A stretch of 64,000 bases of DNA from assembly GCF_000621565.1 (NCBI RefSeq), contig NZ_JHXZ01000012.1, positions 62,001 to 126,000 of the forward strand, given 5' to 3'. A model generated the notes under the pieces. That model worked only from the letters and a program-made list of their open reading frames with translations, was not told where the DNA came from and did no database searches. This stretch comes from Butyrivibrio sp. LB2008. Lineage in GTDB: Bacteria > Bacillota > Clostridia > Lachnospirales > Lachnospiraceae. The position numbers and the translations under genes were made by a program. Positions within the stretch are counted from its first letter, which is position 1; the number at the start of each line of letters is the position of its first letter. Shown piece after piece: positions 43,304-52,123 of the stretch.

Positions 43304-43474
43304 GCGCGGAAGGGGACTCTCACCAAGCAGCTTCGCTGCTTGGGTTCTGGGATTCACACTAAACTCGCGTACCGCTCGTCAAGTGTTCACCAATGGCTCG
43401 CACTAAGCTCGTGCTGCGCCTGAGGCTTGCACTTGCTAAGTGCTCTGCTCAAAGGCCCATTGGCTTCGCGGGTA
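43304..43474 (+). repeat. tRNA-Leu-associated structured repeat, copy A
   Basis: The shorter of two copies of the element found after both tRNA-Leu(AAG) genes. It begins CGGAAGGGGACTCTCACC, has a perfect hairpin CAAGCAGC/GCTGCTTG, and ends with an outer pairing CCAATGG/CCATTGG that encloses GCACT/AGTGC. Read backwards, its start (GGTGAGAGTCCCCTTCCG) resembles the T-arm and acceptor of tRNA-Leu (GGTTCAAGTCCCATCTTCCG), so it may derive from an inverted tRNA end. It has no coding potential. Confidence 0.7.
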
Positions 43475-43740
43475 GTAAAGAGATTTAATTCAGAATGCAA
43501 ATTTAAAATTTGTTTTTTATTGATAATTGTGATACATTTTTATGTTGATAAATGTGCTCTATATGTATGTGAATGGTATGCGTGTATTTTTTGATGAAGT
43601 ATGCACGACGACATACTATACAAAGAGTCGCGAGCGACTCTTTATTCTTGCTTTTCAGTTGGCGTTCGCCAAATTATTACAATGATTTTTGGGATTTATT
43701 GTTGAGTGAATAGGGATGGCCTTGGGAATGTTTGTAGGGA
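43475..43740. other. Non-coding stretch with two perfect hairpins
   Basis: AT-rich sequence with no believable gene. A perfect hairpin, AAAGAGTCG-CGAG-CGACTCTTT (43622-43643), is followed by a T-rich stretch and may act as a terminator. A second palindrome, TTGGCGTTCGCCAA, lies at 43659-43672. The remainder leads into the tandem array. Confidence 0.5.
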
Positions 43741-44104
43741 GGACTGTACAGAGGAGCTGCAGAGAATGTGTGTGGTGCAAAAAGACGAAAGAGCACCGCA
43801 CAGAGGAGCTGTGGAGGATGTGTACGGTGCAAAAAGGCAAATAAGCACCGCACAGGAAAGCTGCGGACGATGTGTACGGTGCAAAAAGGCGAAAGAGCAC
43901 CGCACAGGAGAACTGCAGAGAATGTGTGTGGTGCAAAAAGACGAAAGAGCACCGCACAGGAAAGCTGTGGAGGATATGTACGGTGCAGAGAGGCGAAAGA
44001 GCACCGCACAGGAAAGCTGCGGAGGATATGTACGGTGCGGAAAGGCAAATAAGCACCGCACAGAGGAGTTGCAGAAGATATATACGGTGCAGAAAGACAG
44101 AAAG
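43741..44104 (+). repeat. Seven-copy 52-bp tandem repeat (minisatellite) with internal hairpins
   Basis: The marker GCACCGCACAG recurs at 43793, 43845, 43897, 43949, 44001 and 44053, exactly 52 bases apart, with a diverged first unit at 43741. Each unit can fold: GCACCG pairs with CGGTGC and CACAG with CTGTG. Units differ by single substitutions (for example AGGAGCTG against GAAAGCTG, GGCGAAAGA against GGCAAATAA), often exchanged in pairs. The period is not a multiple of three and all three plus-strand frames are open, so open frames across it are not evidence of a protein. Confidence 0.88.
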
Positions 44105-44160
44105 ACAAAAAGACAGAAAGACAAAAAGACAGAAAGACGAAAAGAAAAAAAGACAAATAA
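44093..44160 (+). repeat. Purine-rich 8/16-bp microrepeat after the 52-bp array
   Basis: ACAGAAAG and ACAAAAAG alternate several times and decay into AAGAAAAAAAGAC, directly continuing the last 52-bp unit and ending just before the next gene. Confidence 0.7.
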
Positions 44161-44197
44161 TAAGCATCATACAGAATTCAGAAAGGAAAAAGTATAA

Positions 44198-44995
44198 ATG
44201 ATAGATTACAAAAATGAGTTAATTGAACAATTTAATGAAATTCGAGGGATGATCAATACTCTTGAGAAAAGGAAAGCGAGATATAAAGGCTTTGAAGGTG
44301 GCAAAATTTTAGTTACATCCTGCCGCGGTGTTCCGCAATACTATTTTCGCAAGAAATGTGACAAGAAAAGAGAGTATATAAGATCTGAGAGGAAAGATGT
44401 GATACGCCTCCTGCTTCAGAGAGATTATGACGAGAAGCTTTTGCGTGAATTAAAATCGCTGATGAAGAGGATGGAGATTTTTATAAAAGGATATGATATT
44501 GAAATAATCGATAAAATATACATGGGGCTGTGTCGCGGAAGAAAAGAGATGATAAGCCCGATACAGCTTACGGAAGAAATGAGAATTGAAGAATGGTACA
44601 ACAAGCTTAATGGTGGAAAGAACTCTGTAGAAATGGCTGTTGCTTATAAAACAATTAAAGGGGAGGCGGTCAGGTCCAAATCAGAGAAGATTATTGCAGA
44701 TTATTTATATAGCATGAAGGTACCGTATGTATATGAGCCGGAATTTGTGTTAAAGGATAAAAGACATGTCTTTCCGGACTTTGCATTGTATAGCGCAAGA
44801 AAGAATAAAACAATTTATTGGGAGCATCTGGGGCGTGTTGACGATCCTGACTATGCGGTTAAGAATCTTAAAAAGCTGATAGCATATGAGAAAAGCGGAT
44901 TAGTGCTAGGTGATACATTGCTTATATCTACGGAATGTGCAGAAAGTCCGCTTGATTTTGAAACTGTAAAAAAGAAACTTGAAGCAGTTTTGTGA
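44198..44995 (+). CDS. Hypothetical protein with PD-(D/E)XK nuclease-like C-terminus
   Basis: A 265-residue soluble protein. The first 130 residues are charged and helical (EQFNEIRGMINTLEKRKARYKGFEGGKILVTSCRGVPQYYF). From about residue 150 the pattern SKSEKIIADYLYSMKVPYVYEPEF...VFPDFALYSARKNKTIYWEHLG fits the restriction-endonuclease-like fold: Glu in SKSEK, Asp in PDF and the E in YWEH as metal ligands, with no clear Lys after it. Proteins of this type are widespread and uncharacterised in Lachnospiraceae. GAAAGGAAAAAG precedes the ATG. It stands alone after the repeat array, with no methylase or partner gene. Confidence 0.72.
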   Translation: MIDYKNELIEQFNEIRGMINTLEKRKARYKGFEGGKILVTSCRGVPQYYFRKKCDKKREYIRSERKDVIRLLLQRDYDEKLLRELKSLMKRMEIFIKGYDIEIIDKIYMGLCRGRKEMISPIQLTEEMRIEEWYNKLNGGKNSVEMAVAYKTIKGEAVRSKSEKIIADYLYSMKVPYVYEPEFVLKDKRHVFPDFALYSARKNKTIYWEHLGRVDDPDYAVKNLKKLIAYEKSGLVLGDTLLISTECAESPLDFETVKKKLEAVL

Positions 44996-45244
44996 ATGGA
45001 AAAAGAGAGTAGTCCAGATGAGTAGGTATTCTTGATTGTAAAAATCAAAAAAACGCATTTACATAGAGACTCGTGTGATAAAGATAATACATTAGTACAG
45101 CATATTGAAATAAGCAGTATCATTTAGATAAATATGAACTTTCTGCGAATTCCCTTTTGAAATAGTTAAAATATGTTAAAAATTATGTTATTCTTATGCA
45201 CGGGTTAAGCGCTAATAGATTTTTTTAGACACAAGGAGAAGTAC

Positions 45245-46168
45245 ATGAAGAAAAAAAGTTTTTTAGCGAAGATATTGATTTTTGCTCTTGTTTTGGCTAC
45301 AGTTGCGCCTGTTGATGTTCACGCGAATTCAAATGATGATAATAAAGCGGCGCTTGCGAAGAGGAGCGATCTTGATGAGTCGGGTAAGATGCTTAAGACA
45401 AGCAAAACAATTGATGGTATAAAGTATTCACTTACCATTGATCTTACCAAGTGGGACGGATATACAGATGTTGAACAGTTCGATCATATAGAGAATCTTT
45501 TTTATGAAGTATATCCTCAGATGTACAGGAGATTCGGAGATTATAAAAATGCTACAACAGATGTTACGATAGCGATTGAAAATGAAGGCTATGAAATTGC
45601 TTCGGCTAATTCAAAGAAGAACAGGATTCACCTTCATGATAAGTATTTGGACAAGCACTATGATCATTTCGATGTTCTTACACATGAGCTTGCGCACATT
45701 GTGCATGGCGGTTTTGTCAGGGATAATCTAGAGTTCCCTAAATATTCGGAAGTATTTGCAGATTATTGCAGATATATTTATGCATACAAAGACGGAAGAT
45801 ACAATGACAAGAACTGGGTTCTTCCCGATGCCAATACTCAGAAGACACGCGAAAGTTCTGTAAGATTTTTGGTATGGCTTGATAAGGAAACATCTTCATC
45901 CAGTCGTGATATTATCCGCGATTTCTTTGAAGTTTGCTGTATGTCGGACTTCAAGAAGGATAAATGGGGAGAGATGTGGAAGAGTCTTTTCAAAGGTACC
46001 AAGTTTGAAGGCAAGACAATAGATGAGGTGTGGGAGATATACAAGAAGTCTGACTTTGCATATATTTCCGCAAAAGCACCCGATAAGGATACAAAGTCCG
46101 AACTTCTTAAGAAAACTGACGTAAGGAACTTTATAAGAAAGAACAGCTATACATTCAAGAATAAATAA
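45245..46168 (+). CDS. Secreted zinc metallopeptidase, basic-secretory-protein-like
   Basis: A 307-residue protein with a Sec signal peptide (residues 1-27, ending VDVHA). The central domain has the zinc site THELAHIVH near residue 147 and the downstream Glu/Asp motif SEVFADYCRYIYAY, then SSVRFLVWL. This resembles the plant basic secretory protein (BSP) family of gluzincin-like peptidases found in plants and some bacteria. The substrate is unknown; in a plant-fibre-degrading gut bacterium a wall-protein or host-protein target is possible. The 250 bases upstream contain nothing else clear; AAGGAGAAG precedes the ATG. Confidence 0.82.
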   Translation: MKKKSFLAKILIFALVLATVAPVDVHANSNDDNKAALAKRSDLDESGKMLKTSKTIDGIKYSLTIDLTKWDGYTDVEQFDHIENLFYEVYPQMYRRFGDYKNATTDVTIAIENEGYEIASANSKKNRIHLHDKYLDKHYDHFDVLTHELAHIVHGGFVRDNLEFPKYSEVFADYCRYIYAYKDGRYNDKNWVLPDANTQKTRESSVRFLVWLDKETSSSSRDIIRDFFEVCCMSDFKKDKWGEMWKSLFKGTKFEGKTIDEVWEIYKKSDFAYISAKAPDKDTKSELLKKTDVRNFIRKNSYTFKNK

Positions 46169-46258
46169 AAAGAGTAACAGTTATAGGATTAAGTGGTATC
46201 ATATATGTAAAATGATTTCAATTTTGTATTACGAGTATATGAAAGGGGGATCTGTTAT

Positions 46259-46723
46259 ATGGAACCGCAGAATGTTGGGGATATTGTGGCTGAAAAAGCT
46301 ACGGATAATGTTACGGCTACTGCAATGCAAGGCAATCTTTCGGAGAGCCTTCTTGCCGAGATGCGAGATTTGTCAAAGAAAAGACTTTTTTTCCAAAGGA
46401 TAGCGACATGTTGTCTGGCGGGGGTGTTTTTGACTGTATTTACAGCATGTTTGATCGTTGTCCCGAAGGCGATGACAACGCTTACAAATATCAACAATGC
46501 CGCAGTTAAGGCCGGAAGTTCGCTTGATGATATCGATACGATGACGGAGGATATCACGACAGCGACGAACAATCTCAATGAATTGGTTTCAAATAATTCC
46601 GTAAAACTTACGGATGCGGTTACATCTTTATCTCAAATTGATTTTGAGGGGCTCAATAAGGCAATCACCGATCTTCAGACCGCGGTGGGACCTATGGCCA
46701 ATCTTATGAAAGGGTTTAGATAA
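46259..46723 (+). CDS. Single-helix membrane protein with extracytoplasmic coiled coil
   Basis: A 154-residue protein of unknown function. It has a cytoplasmic N-terminus with amphipathic helix (LSESLLAEMRDLSKKRLFFQRIA), one membrane helix at about residues 49-70 and a Thr/Asn/Asp-rich coiled-coil tail with regular hydrophobic spacing (TTLTNINNAAVKAGSSLDDIDTMTEDITTATNNLNELV). It resembles methyl-accepting or DUF948-type stalks without a signalling domain. It starts after GAAAGGGGG and is followed 17 bases later by a DUF6465-like gene, so the two may form a unit. Confidence 0.7.
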   Translation: MEPQNVGDIVAEKATDNVTATAMQGNLSESLLAEMRDLSKKRLFFQRIATCCLAGVFLTVFTACLIVVPKAMTTLTNINNAAVKAGSSLDDIDTMTEDITTATNNLNELVSNNSVKLTDAVTSLSQIDFEGLNKAITDLQTAVGPMANLMKGFR

Positions 46724-46740
46724 TTGCGAAGGGAGACATT

Positions 46741-47265
46741 ATGGGTATGAATTCTACAGAAGAGAAGATAAAAGAGATAGCAAGAGAAGTTTCCAAGGCA
46801 ACTGAGCCTGTTATAAAGGAAGCAAAAAAGGCTGCAGGACCTATCATCAGAGATGTCAAGGAAGCTGCCAAGCCGTACACGCAGAAGGCAGAACCCTATC
46901 TTAAAGATATCAAGGGAAAAGCCGAACCGTACATAAAAGATATCAAAGGTAAAGCTGCGCCTGTATATTCGGATGTAAAAACCAAGGCAGAGCCTTACAT
47001 CAAGGATATCAAGGAAAAGGCAGAGCCCTATCTTAACAAGGCAAAAGAAAAAGCGGCCAAGACCACATGTAAGGAAGAAGTATTTGTTCAGTACAACCAT
47101 CATGAGATAAAGGCAGCGGATATAATCGACAGGGCAAAAAAAGATTATGTGAGCAAAGGGCATAAGGCTACATCGATCAAAGAGATCCAGGTATATATAA
47201 AGCCTTCAGACAATGCTGCATATTATGTGGTAAATCATACTGATACAGGTAAGGTTGAGTTTTGA
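46741..47265 (+). CDS. DUF6465-like protein with 11-residue amphipathic repeats
   Basis: A 174-residue protein. Residues about 25-110 consist of imperfect 11-residue repeats of the form KAEPYLKDIKG (KAEPYIKDIKG, KAAPVYSDVKT, KAEPYIKDIKE, KAEPYLNKAKE), a periodicity typical of apolipoprotein/perilipin-like membrane-surface helices. The C-terminal 55 residues (EEVFVQYNHHEIKAADIIDRAKKDYVSKGHK...IKEIQVYIKPSDNAAYYVVN) match the small domain known as DUF6465 in Lachnospiraceae. No signal peptide. GAAGGGAG precedes the ATG. A role at the membrane surface is inferred from the repeat pattern only. Confidence 0.75.
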   Translation: MGMNSTEEKIKEIAREVSKATEPVIKEAKKAAGPIIRDVKEAAKPYTQKAEPYLKDIKGKAEPYIKDIKGKAAPVYSDVKTKAEPYIKDIKEKAEPYLNKAKEKAAKTTCKEEVFVQYNHHEIKAADIIDRAKKDYVSKGHKATSIKEIQVYIKPSDNAAYYVVNHTDTGKVEF

Positions 47266-47269
47266 TAAC

Positions 47270-47578
47270 ATGGCAATAGAGCGAAAAGAATTTTTTAATT
47301 TAATGCATTATGAATACGGTGAGGCTTATTTTGGGAGTTATAAGGGAATGAGATACAGACTTGCAAGAGAACCTCTTGAAAATGTAAAGTTTGTTCCCGT
47401 TGACCAGAGAGGGCCGGCGACTTTGATGGCTACAGTGTGGCCTGAACCGTATTCTTACGGTAAGACCGATAAGTCACTTATGACAAGTGAGAATTTTGAA
47501 GTGAGCGAAGATGGCTTTACAAAGGCTGTTGAATGGATAAATGAACAGTATGAAGCACGCTTTGCATTGCAAAAATAA
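47270..47578 (+). CDS. Conserved small protein of unknown function
   Basis: A 102-residue soluble protein rich in aromatic residues (FFNLMHYEYGEAYFGSYKGMRYRLAREPLENVKFVPVDQRGPATLMATVWPEPYSYGKT) that looks well folded but matches no family I can name. The ATG lies four bases after the previous stop codon. An in-frame TTG 15 bases earlier would overlap the upstream gene. It ends before a clear terminator and probably belongs to the preceding two-gene unit. Confidence 0.68.
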   Translation: MAIERKEFFNLMHYEYGEAYFGSYKGMRYRLAREPLENVKFVPVDQRGPATLMATVWPEPYSYGKTDKSLMTSENFEVSEDGFTKAVEWINEQYEARFALQK

Positions 47579-47605
47579 TTTTTTTAAAAATAAAAAAGGA
47601 TTTAC

Positions 47606-47644
47606 GAAACCCACGTCGAATAATAAAGATGTGGGTTTCATTTT
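47606..47644 (+). terminator. Rho-independent terminator
   Basis: GAAACCCAC pairs perfectly with GTGGGTTTC, followed by ATTTT; ends the small-protein unit before dgt. Confidence 0.78.
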
Positions 47645-47695
47645 CCTACAAAAAGATTTGCAACTCAAAAAATTCTAATAGAAAGAAGACGAAAA

Positions 47696-48703
47696 TTGAA
47701 AATTCGTGAACAACTAGAAGAAAGAGAAACACAGATCTTAAGCAAACATGCTACACTCAGCATGAATTCCAAAGGTAGAGAAAAAGCTGAAAAACCTTGT
47801 GATATAAGACCCTGCTTTCAAAGAGACAGGGATAGGATTCTTTATTCCAAATCGTTCAGAAGATTAAAAGATAAGACACAGGTTTTTCTGGCGCCTGACG
47901 GAGATCATTACAGGACCCGCATGACGCATACTCTTGAGGTATCGCAGAATGCGAGGACTATTTCCAAAGCTCTCATGCTTAATGAGGATCTTACGGAGGC
48001 GATAGCGCTTGGGCACGATCTTGGGCATACTCCTTTCGGGCATGCCGGTGAGAGAGCGCTTGATGCGGTTGTTCCCGGAGGATTCAGGCACAACGAGCAG
48101 AGCCTTAGGATAGTTGAAAAGCTTGAGAACTACGGACAGGGACTTAATCTTACGCGTGAAGTTAAAGACGGTATCCTCAATCATGAGCTTAATCTCACGC
48201 CTTCAACGCTTGAGGGTAAGGTTGTAAGACTTTCCGATAAGATCGCATATATGCATCACGATATGGATGATGCGATCCGTGGCGGAATCATGAAAGAGAG
48301 CGACGTTCCCGAGGAACTTGCCAAGGTTATAGGGCATACCAACGGAGAGTGGCTTGATACGTTTATCCATGACATAATCGCAACAAGCATGGATAAGGAC
48401 GATATCATGATGTCGGAGGAAATATACGACGCATTTTTGAAGCTGCGGAAGTTCATGTTTGAAAGAGTGTATACCAATCCCGAGGCCAAGGGGCAGGAGG
48501 GAAAGGTAGAAGTTATGATAAAGATCCTCTATCATCATTATCTTGATCATGAGGAGAAACTCCCGGATTACCTTAAAGCAATGATGGCAGCAGGTGAATC
48601 CAAAGAGAGAGTTGTCTGTGATTATGTGAGTTCCATGACGGACAGATATGCAGTTTCAGTTTTTGAAGAAGTATATGTTCCGCGCTCATGGACAGTACTT
48701 TAA
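47696..48703 (+). CDS. dgt: dGTP triphosphohydrolase (HD family)
   Basis: A 335-residue HD-domain enzyme that hydrolyses dNTPs to nucleoside and triphosphate. The metal-site motifs are TRMTHTLEVSQNARTIS (His), LGHDLGHTPFGHAGE (the HD pair) and KIAYMHHDMDDA (distal Asp). The opening REQLEERETQILSKHATLSMNSKGR and RDRDRILYSKSFRRLKDKTQVF are typical of clostridial Dgt-type proteins. The start is TTG with only a weak purine-rich site. It lies 30 bases before dnaG, as in many Firmicutes. Confidence 0.92.
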   Translation: MKIREQLEERETQILSKHATLSMNSKGREKAEKPCDIRPCFQRDRDRILYSKSFRRLKDKTQVFLAPDGDHYRTRMTHTLEVSQNARTISKALMLNEDLTEAIALGHDLGHTPFGHAGERALDAVVPGGFRHNEQSLRIVEKLENYGQGLNLTREVKDGILNHELNLTPSTLEGKVVRLSDKIAYMHHDMDDAIRGGIMKESDVPEELAKVIGHTNGEWLDTFIHDIIATSMDKDDIMMSEEIYDAFLKLRKFMFERVYTNPEAKGQEGKVEVMIKILYHHYLDHEEKLPDYLKAMMAAGESKERVVCDYVSSMTDRYAVSVFEEVYVPRSWTVL

Positions 48704-48733
48704 TAGAAAAACAAAATATTCAGGAGACCTAAA

Positions 48734-50512
48734 TTGCGCTACTCAGATGAAATAATAGAAGAGGTGCGCTCCCGCAGCGATATTGTGGATGTGATCGGGC
48801 AGTATGTTCATTTGCAGAAAAAAGGTTCGAATTACTTCGGACTATGCCCTTTTCACAATGAGAAATCAGGTTCGTTCTCAGTATCGCCGCATAAGCAGAT
48901 GTTTTACTGTTTCGGATGCGGAACAGGCGGGAATGTCATCACTTTTTTGATGAAATATGACAATTTAACTTTTCAAGAGGCTATCAAGCAGCTTGCCGAG
49001 AGAGCGGGCGTCAAACTGCCCGACGAAGACAATTCGCCGGCAGCAAGAGCCATGAGAGACAAGCGGCAGATTCTTCTTGATATCAATAAAGAAGCCGCAA
49101 AGTATTACTACTACCAGCTGCGCGGAAAGAGCGGACAAAAAGGCATGGAGTACTTCAGGAACAGACAGCTTTCCGATGAGACCATGCAGCATTTCGGGCT
49201 TGGTTATGCCAATATCTCAAGTAACGATCTTGTGAAACACTTAAAGAGTCTTGGTTATAACGACAGCCAGATAATTGACGCGGGACTTGCTTCTCATGAT
49301 GAGAGGATGGGGACACATGACAAGTTCTGGAACAGAGTAATGTTTCCGATTCAGGATGCGTCGCAGAAGGTAATAGGATTCGGCGGACGTGTTATGGGCG
49401 ACGGTAAGCCCAAATATCTAAATTCCCCTGAAACACTTATATTTGATAAGAGCAGAAACCTGTTCGGCCTTAACTATGCCAAAAATGCCAGAGCGGGCTA
49501 CATGATAATCTGCGAGGGTTACATGGACGTTATAGCTATGCATCAGGCCGGCTTTAATATGGCTGTTGCATCGCTCGGTACTGCATTTACTGCGGGACAG
49601 GCCATGATACTTAAACGCTATACCGATGAAGTCATACTGTCATACGACAGCGACGAGGCTGGAACGAAGGCGGCGCTTCGTGGAATAGGAATTCTTAAGG
49701 CGGCGGGGCTCAAGGGCAAAGTCCTTGACCTTAGGCCACACAAAGACCCAGATGAATTTATCAAGAATGAGGGAAAAGAAGCTTTCGAAGAGAGAATACG
49801 AAATGCCGAGAACACGTTCTTTTTCGAAGTAAGAGTCATGCAGTCCAAACATGATATGTCAGATCCCGAGTCAAAGACTGAGTTCCACAGGGCTCTTGCC
49901 AAGAAATTATGTGAGTTTGAAGAAGCTCTCGAGAGAGAGAATTATATAGAGGCTGTAGCAGCCAAGTACAATATAGCTGTTGACGATCTGAGAAGACTTG
50001 TCGCTCATTACGCTTCGCAGGGCGGAATTGTAAGACCCGCGGAGAAACCAAAGAGCGGAATTCAGAAAAAGAATCTTCCCGAAGACGGCGCGAGGAAGAA
50101 TCAGAGACTTCTTCTTACATGGCTTACGGATGAACCGGCTATTTTCCCTAAGGTAAAGAAGTGGGTAGCTCCCGATGACTTTACCGACGAGCTCTACAGA
50201 AGTGTTGCGAACGAGCTCTTTGAGGGAATGGAGCGCGGTAATTTTTCACCGGCGGCTATTTTGGATAGATTTACAGATGAAGAACAGCACAGCAAAGTCG
50301 CTGAGATGTTCAATACCAATCTCATCGAAATAGAAACGAGGGACCAGAGGAAAAAAGCGTTCAGAGATATAATTTACGGAGTAAAATCCGCAGGATACGA
50401 ACGGCAGAAGAGAGAACTAAAACCTGACGATCCCGAGTTTTTGACAAAGACAATACAGGGCAAAAAAGATCTTGAGAAACTGGCGCATGCCGATATCTCA
50501 CCCGATGACTGA
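48734..50512 (+). CDS. dnaG: DNA primase
   Basis: A 592-residue primase that makes RNA primers for replication. The N-terminal zinc ribbon has Cys38, His41, Cys59 and Cys62 (CPFH...CFGC). The catalytic core has the Toprim motifs EGYMDV and SYDSDEAGTKAA. The C-terminal helicase-binding domain begins near residue 440. The TTG start lies seven bases after AGGAG. It forms the classical macromolecular-synthesis order with rpoD downstream. Confidence 0.95.
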   Translation: MRYSDEIIEEVRSRSDIVDVIGQYVHLQKKGSNYFGLCPFHNEKSGSFSVSPHKQMFYCFGCGTGGNVITFLMKYDNLTFQEAIKQLAERAGVKLPDEDNSPAARAMRDKRQILLDINKEAAKYYYYQLRGKSGQKGMEYFRNRQLSDETMQHFGLGYANISSNDLVKHLKSLGYNDSQIIDAGLASHDERMGTHDKFWNRVMFPIQDASQKVIGFGGRVMGDGKPKYLNSPETLIFDKSRNLFGLNYAKNARAGYMIICEGYMDVIAMHQAGFNMAVASLGTAFTAGQAMILKRYTDEVILSYDSDEAGTKAALRGIGILKAAGLKGKVLDLRPHKDPDEFIKNEGKEAFEERIRNAENTFFFEVRVMQSKHDMSDPESKTEFHRALAKKLCEFEEALERENYIEAVAAKYNIAVDDLRRLVAHYASQGGIVRPAEKPKSGIQKKNLPEDGARKNQRLLLTWLTDEPAIFPKVKKWVAPDDFTDELYRSVANELFEGMERGNFSPAAILDRFTDEEQHSKVAEMFNTNLIEIETRDQRKKAFRDIIYGVKSAGYERQKRELKPDDPEFLTKTIQGKKDLEKLAHADISPDD

Positions 50513-50590
50513 TCGCCCGAAAATGGCATTTTTATCAGACATTACGCAGAATATTTGCAAATACAATAAAAACAGAAAAGGAAAAACAAT

Positions 50591-52123
50591 ATGACAAAGA
50601 AGGTTACGGATACTACAGAAAAAGAGACAAAGAAGGTTTTAAAGGCAGCGACTCCCGCAAAGAAGTTGTCTGCAAAGGCACCTGCCAAGAAGGATGCGGA
50701 TAAAAAGGAAACTGAAAAGGCTTCTGCAAAGAAGGTATCTGCAAAGAAGGAAGAAGAAAAAGAGACAGCCAAGAAGCCTGCAAAGAAGACTGCGGAGGCT
50801 ACAGAGACCAAGAAGGCTTCCAAGAAGTCAGATGATGCCAAAACTACCAAAAAGGGCGGAAAGAAAGCTGATGAAAAGGCTGCTTCAAAGGATGGAAAGG
50901 GTGAAGTTATCGATGATGCTACAAGAGAACTTTTTACTCAGAAGATAAAAGAAATTCTTTCTCTTGCAAAGAAGAAGAAAAATGTTCTTGAGTATTCAGA
51001 GATAAGCGATTTCTTCGCAGAGCTCAGCTTAAATGAAGATCAGATGGACAATGTGCTTGAAGTTCTTGAGAATTCGGGAATCGATGTCCTTCGTGTTTCT
51101 GACAATGACGAAGATGACATCCCGGATGATGATGACATGATGCTCTCCGAAGAGGACGAGGTTGATATGGAGAATATCGATCTCTCTGTTCCCGACGGAA
51201 TCAGCATTGAAGATCCTGTAAGAATGTACCTTAAGGAAATCGGTAAGGTTCCGCTTCTTACGGCAGATCAGGAGATCAATCTTGCAAAAGAGATGGAAGC
51301 AGGACTTGAAGCTGAAAAGGAACTTGCAGAGAGCAAGGAGAACGGAACAAAGCTTTCAAAGAGCAAGCTTGACGAGATCGAGATGGCTATCTATAAGGGA
51401 GATGAGGCGAAGAAGCGCCTTGCTGAAGCAAACCTTCGTCTTGTTGTAAGTATCGCCAAGAGATATGTGGGAAGAGGAATGCTTTTCCTTGATCTTATTC
51501 AGGAAGGTAACCTCGGACTTATCAAAGCTGTAGAGAAGTTCGATTTCCGTAAGGGATTTAAGTTCTCGACATATGCTACATGGTGGATCAGACAGGCTAT
51601 CACAAGAGCTATTGCCGATCAGGCGAGAACAATCCGTATCCCTGTACATATGGTTGAGACTATCAACAAGCTTATCCGTGTAAGCCGTCAGCTCCTTCAG
51701 GAACTCGGACGTGAGCCTATCCCTGAGGAAGTTGCAAAAGAGATGAACATGCCTGTTGAGAGAGTAAGAGAAATCCTTAAGATATCACAGGAGCCTGTTT
51801 CACTTGAGACACCTATCGGTGAAGAGGAAGACAGCCATCTTGGTGATTTCATTCAGGACGACAACGTACCTGTACCTGCAGATGCAGCAGCTTTCACACT
51901 TTTGAAGGAACAGCTTGTTGAGGTTCTCGGAACTCTTACAGAGCGTGAGCAGAAGGTATTAAGACTCCGTTTCGGTCTTGATGACGGAAGAGCAAGAACT
52001 CTTGAAGAAGTAGGTAAGGAATTTAACGTAACCCGTGAGCGTATCAGACAGATTGAGGCAAAGGCACTCAGAAAGCTTCGTCATCCAAGCCGCAGCCGCA
52101 AGCTCAAGGATTATCTTGATTGA
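50591..52123 (+). CDS. rpoD: RNA polymerase primary sigma factor RpoD (sigma-A) with Lys/Ala-rich extension
   Basis: A 510-residue vegetative sigma factor. Regions 1.2-4.2 occupy about residues 205-510: [17 protein letters not shown] (1.2), the 2.x core [73 protein letters not shown], region 3, and the 4.2 helix-turn-helix [40 protein letters not shown]. The first 95 residues are a histone-H1-like Lys/Ala/Thr stretch with many AKK repeats. Residues about 100-160 are region 1.1-like ([31 protein letters not shown]). It overlaps trmK at the stop. Confidence 0.96.
   Translation: MTKKVTDTTEKETKKVLKAATPAKKLSAKAPAKKDADKKETEKASAKKVSAKKEEEKETAKKPAKKTAEATETKKASKKSDDAKTTKKGGKKADEKAASKDGKGEVIDDATRELFTQKIKEILSLAKKKKNVLEYSEISDFFAELSLNEDQMDNVLEVLENSGIDVLRVSDNDEDDIPDDDDMMLSEEDEVDMENIDLSVPDGISIEDPVRMYLKEIGKVPLLTADQEINLAKEMEAGLEAEKELAESKENGTKLSKSKLDEIEMAIYKGDEAKKRLAEANLRLVVSIAKRYVGRGMLFLDLIQEGNLGLIKAVEKFDFRKGFKFSTYATWWIRQAITRAIADQARTIRIPVHMVETINKLIRVSRQLLQELGREPIPEEVAKEMNMPVERVREILKISQEPVSLETPIGEEEDSHLGDFIQDDNVPVPADAAAFTLLKEQLVEVLGTLTEREQKVLRLRFGLDDGRARTLEEVGKEFNVTRERIRQIEAKALRKLRHPSRSRKLKDYLD

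Noticed and set aside
43741..44104. Possible CRISPR array
   Set aside because: The whole 52-bp unit is repeated with no unique spacers, and no cas genes are present.
43706..44201. Long open frames in several plus and minus frames across the 52-bp array
   Set aside because: The repeat contains no stop codons in most frames and its period is not a multiple of three, so openness in many frames is automatic. No start with a ribosome-binding site fits.
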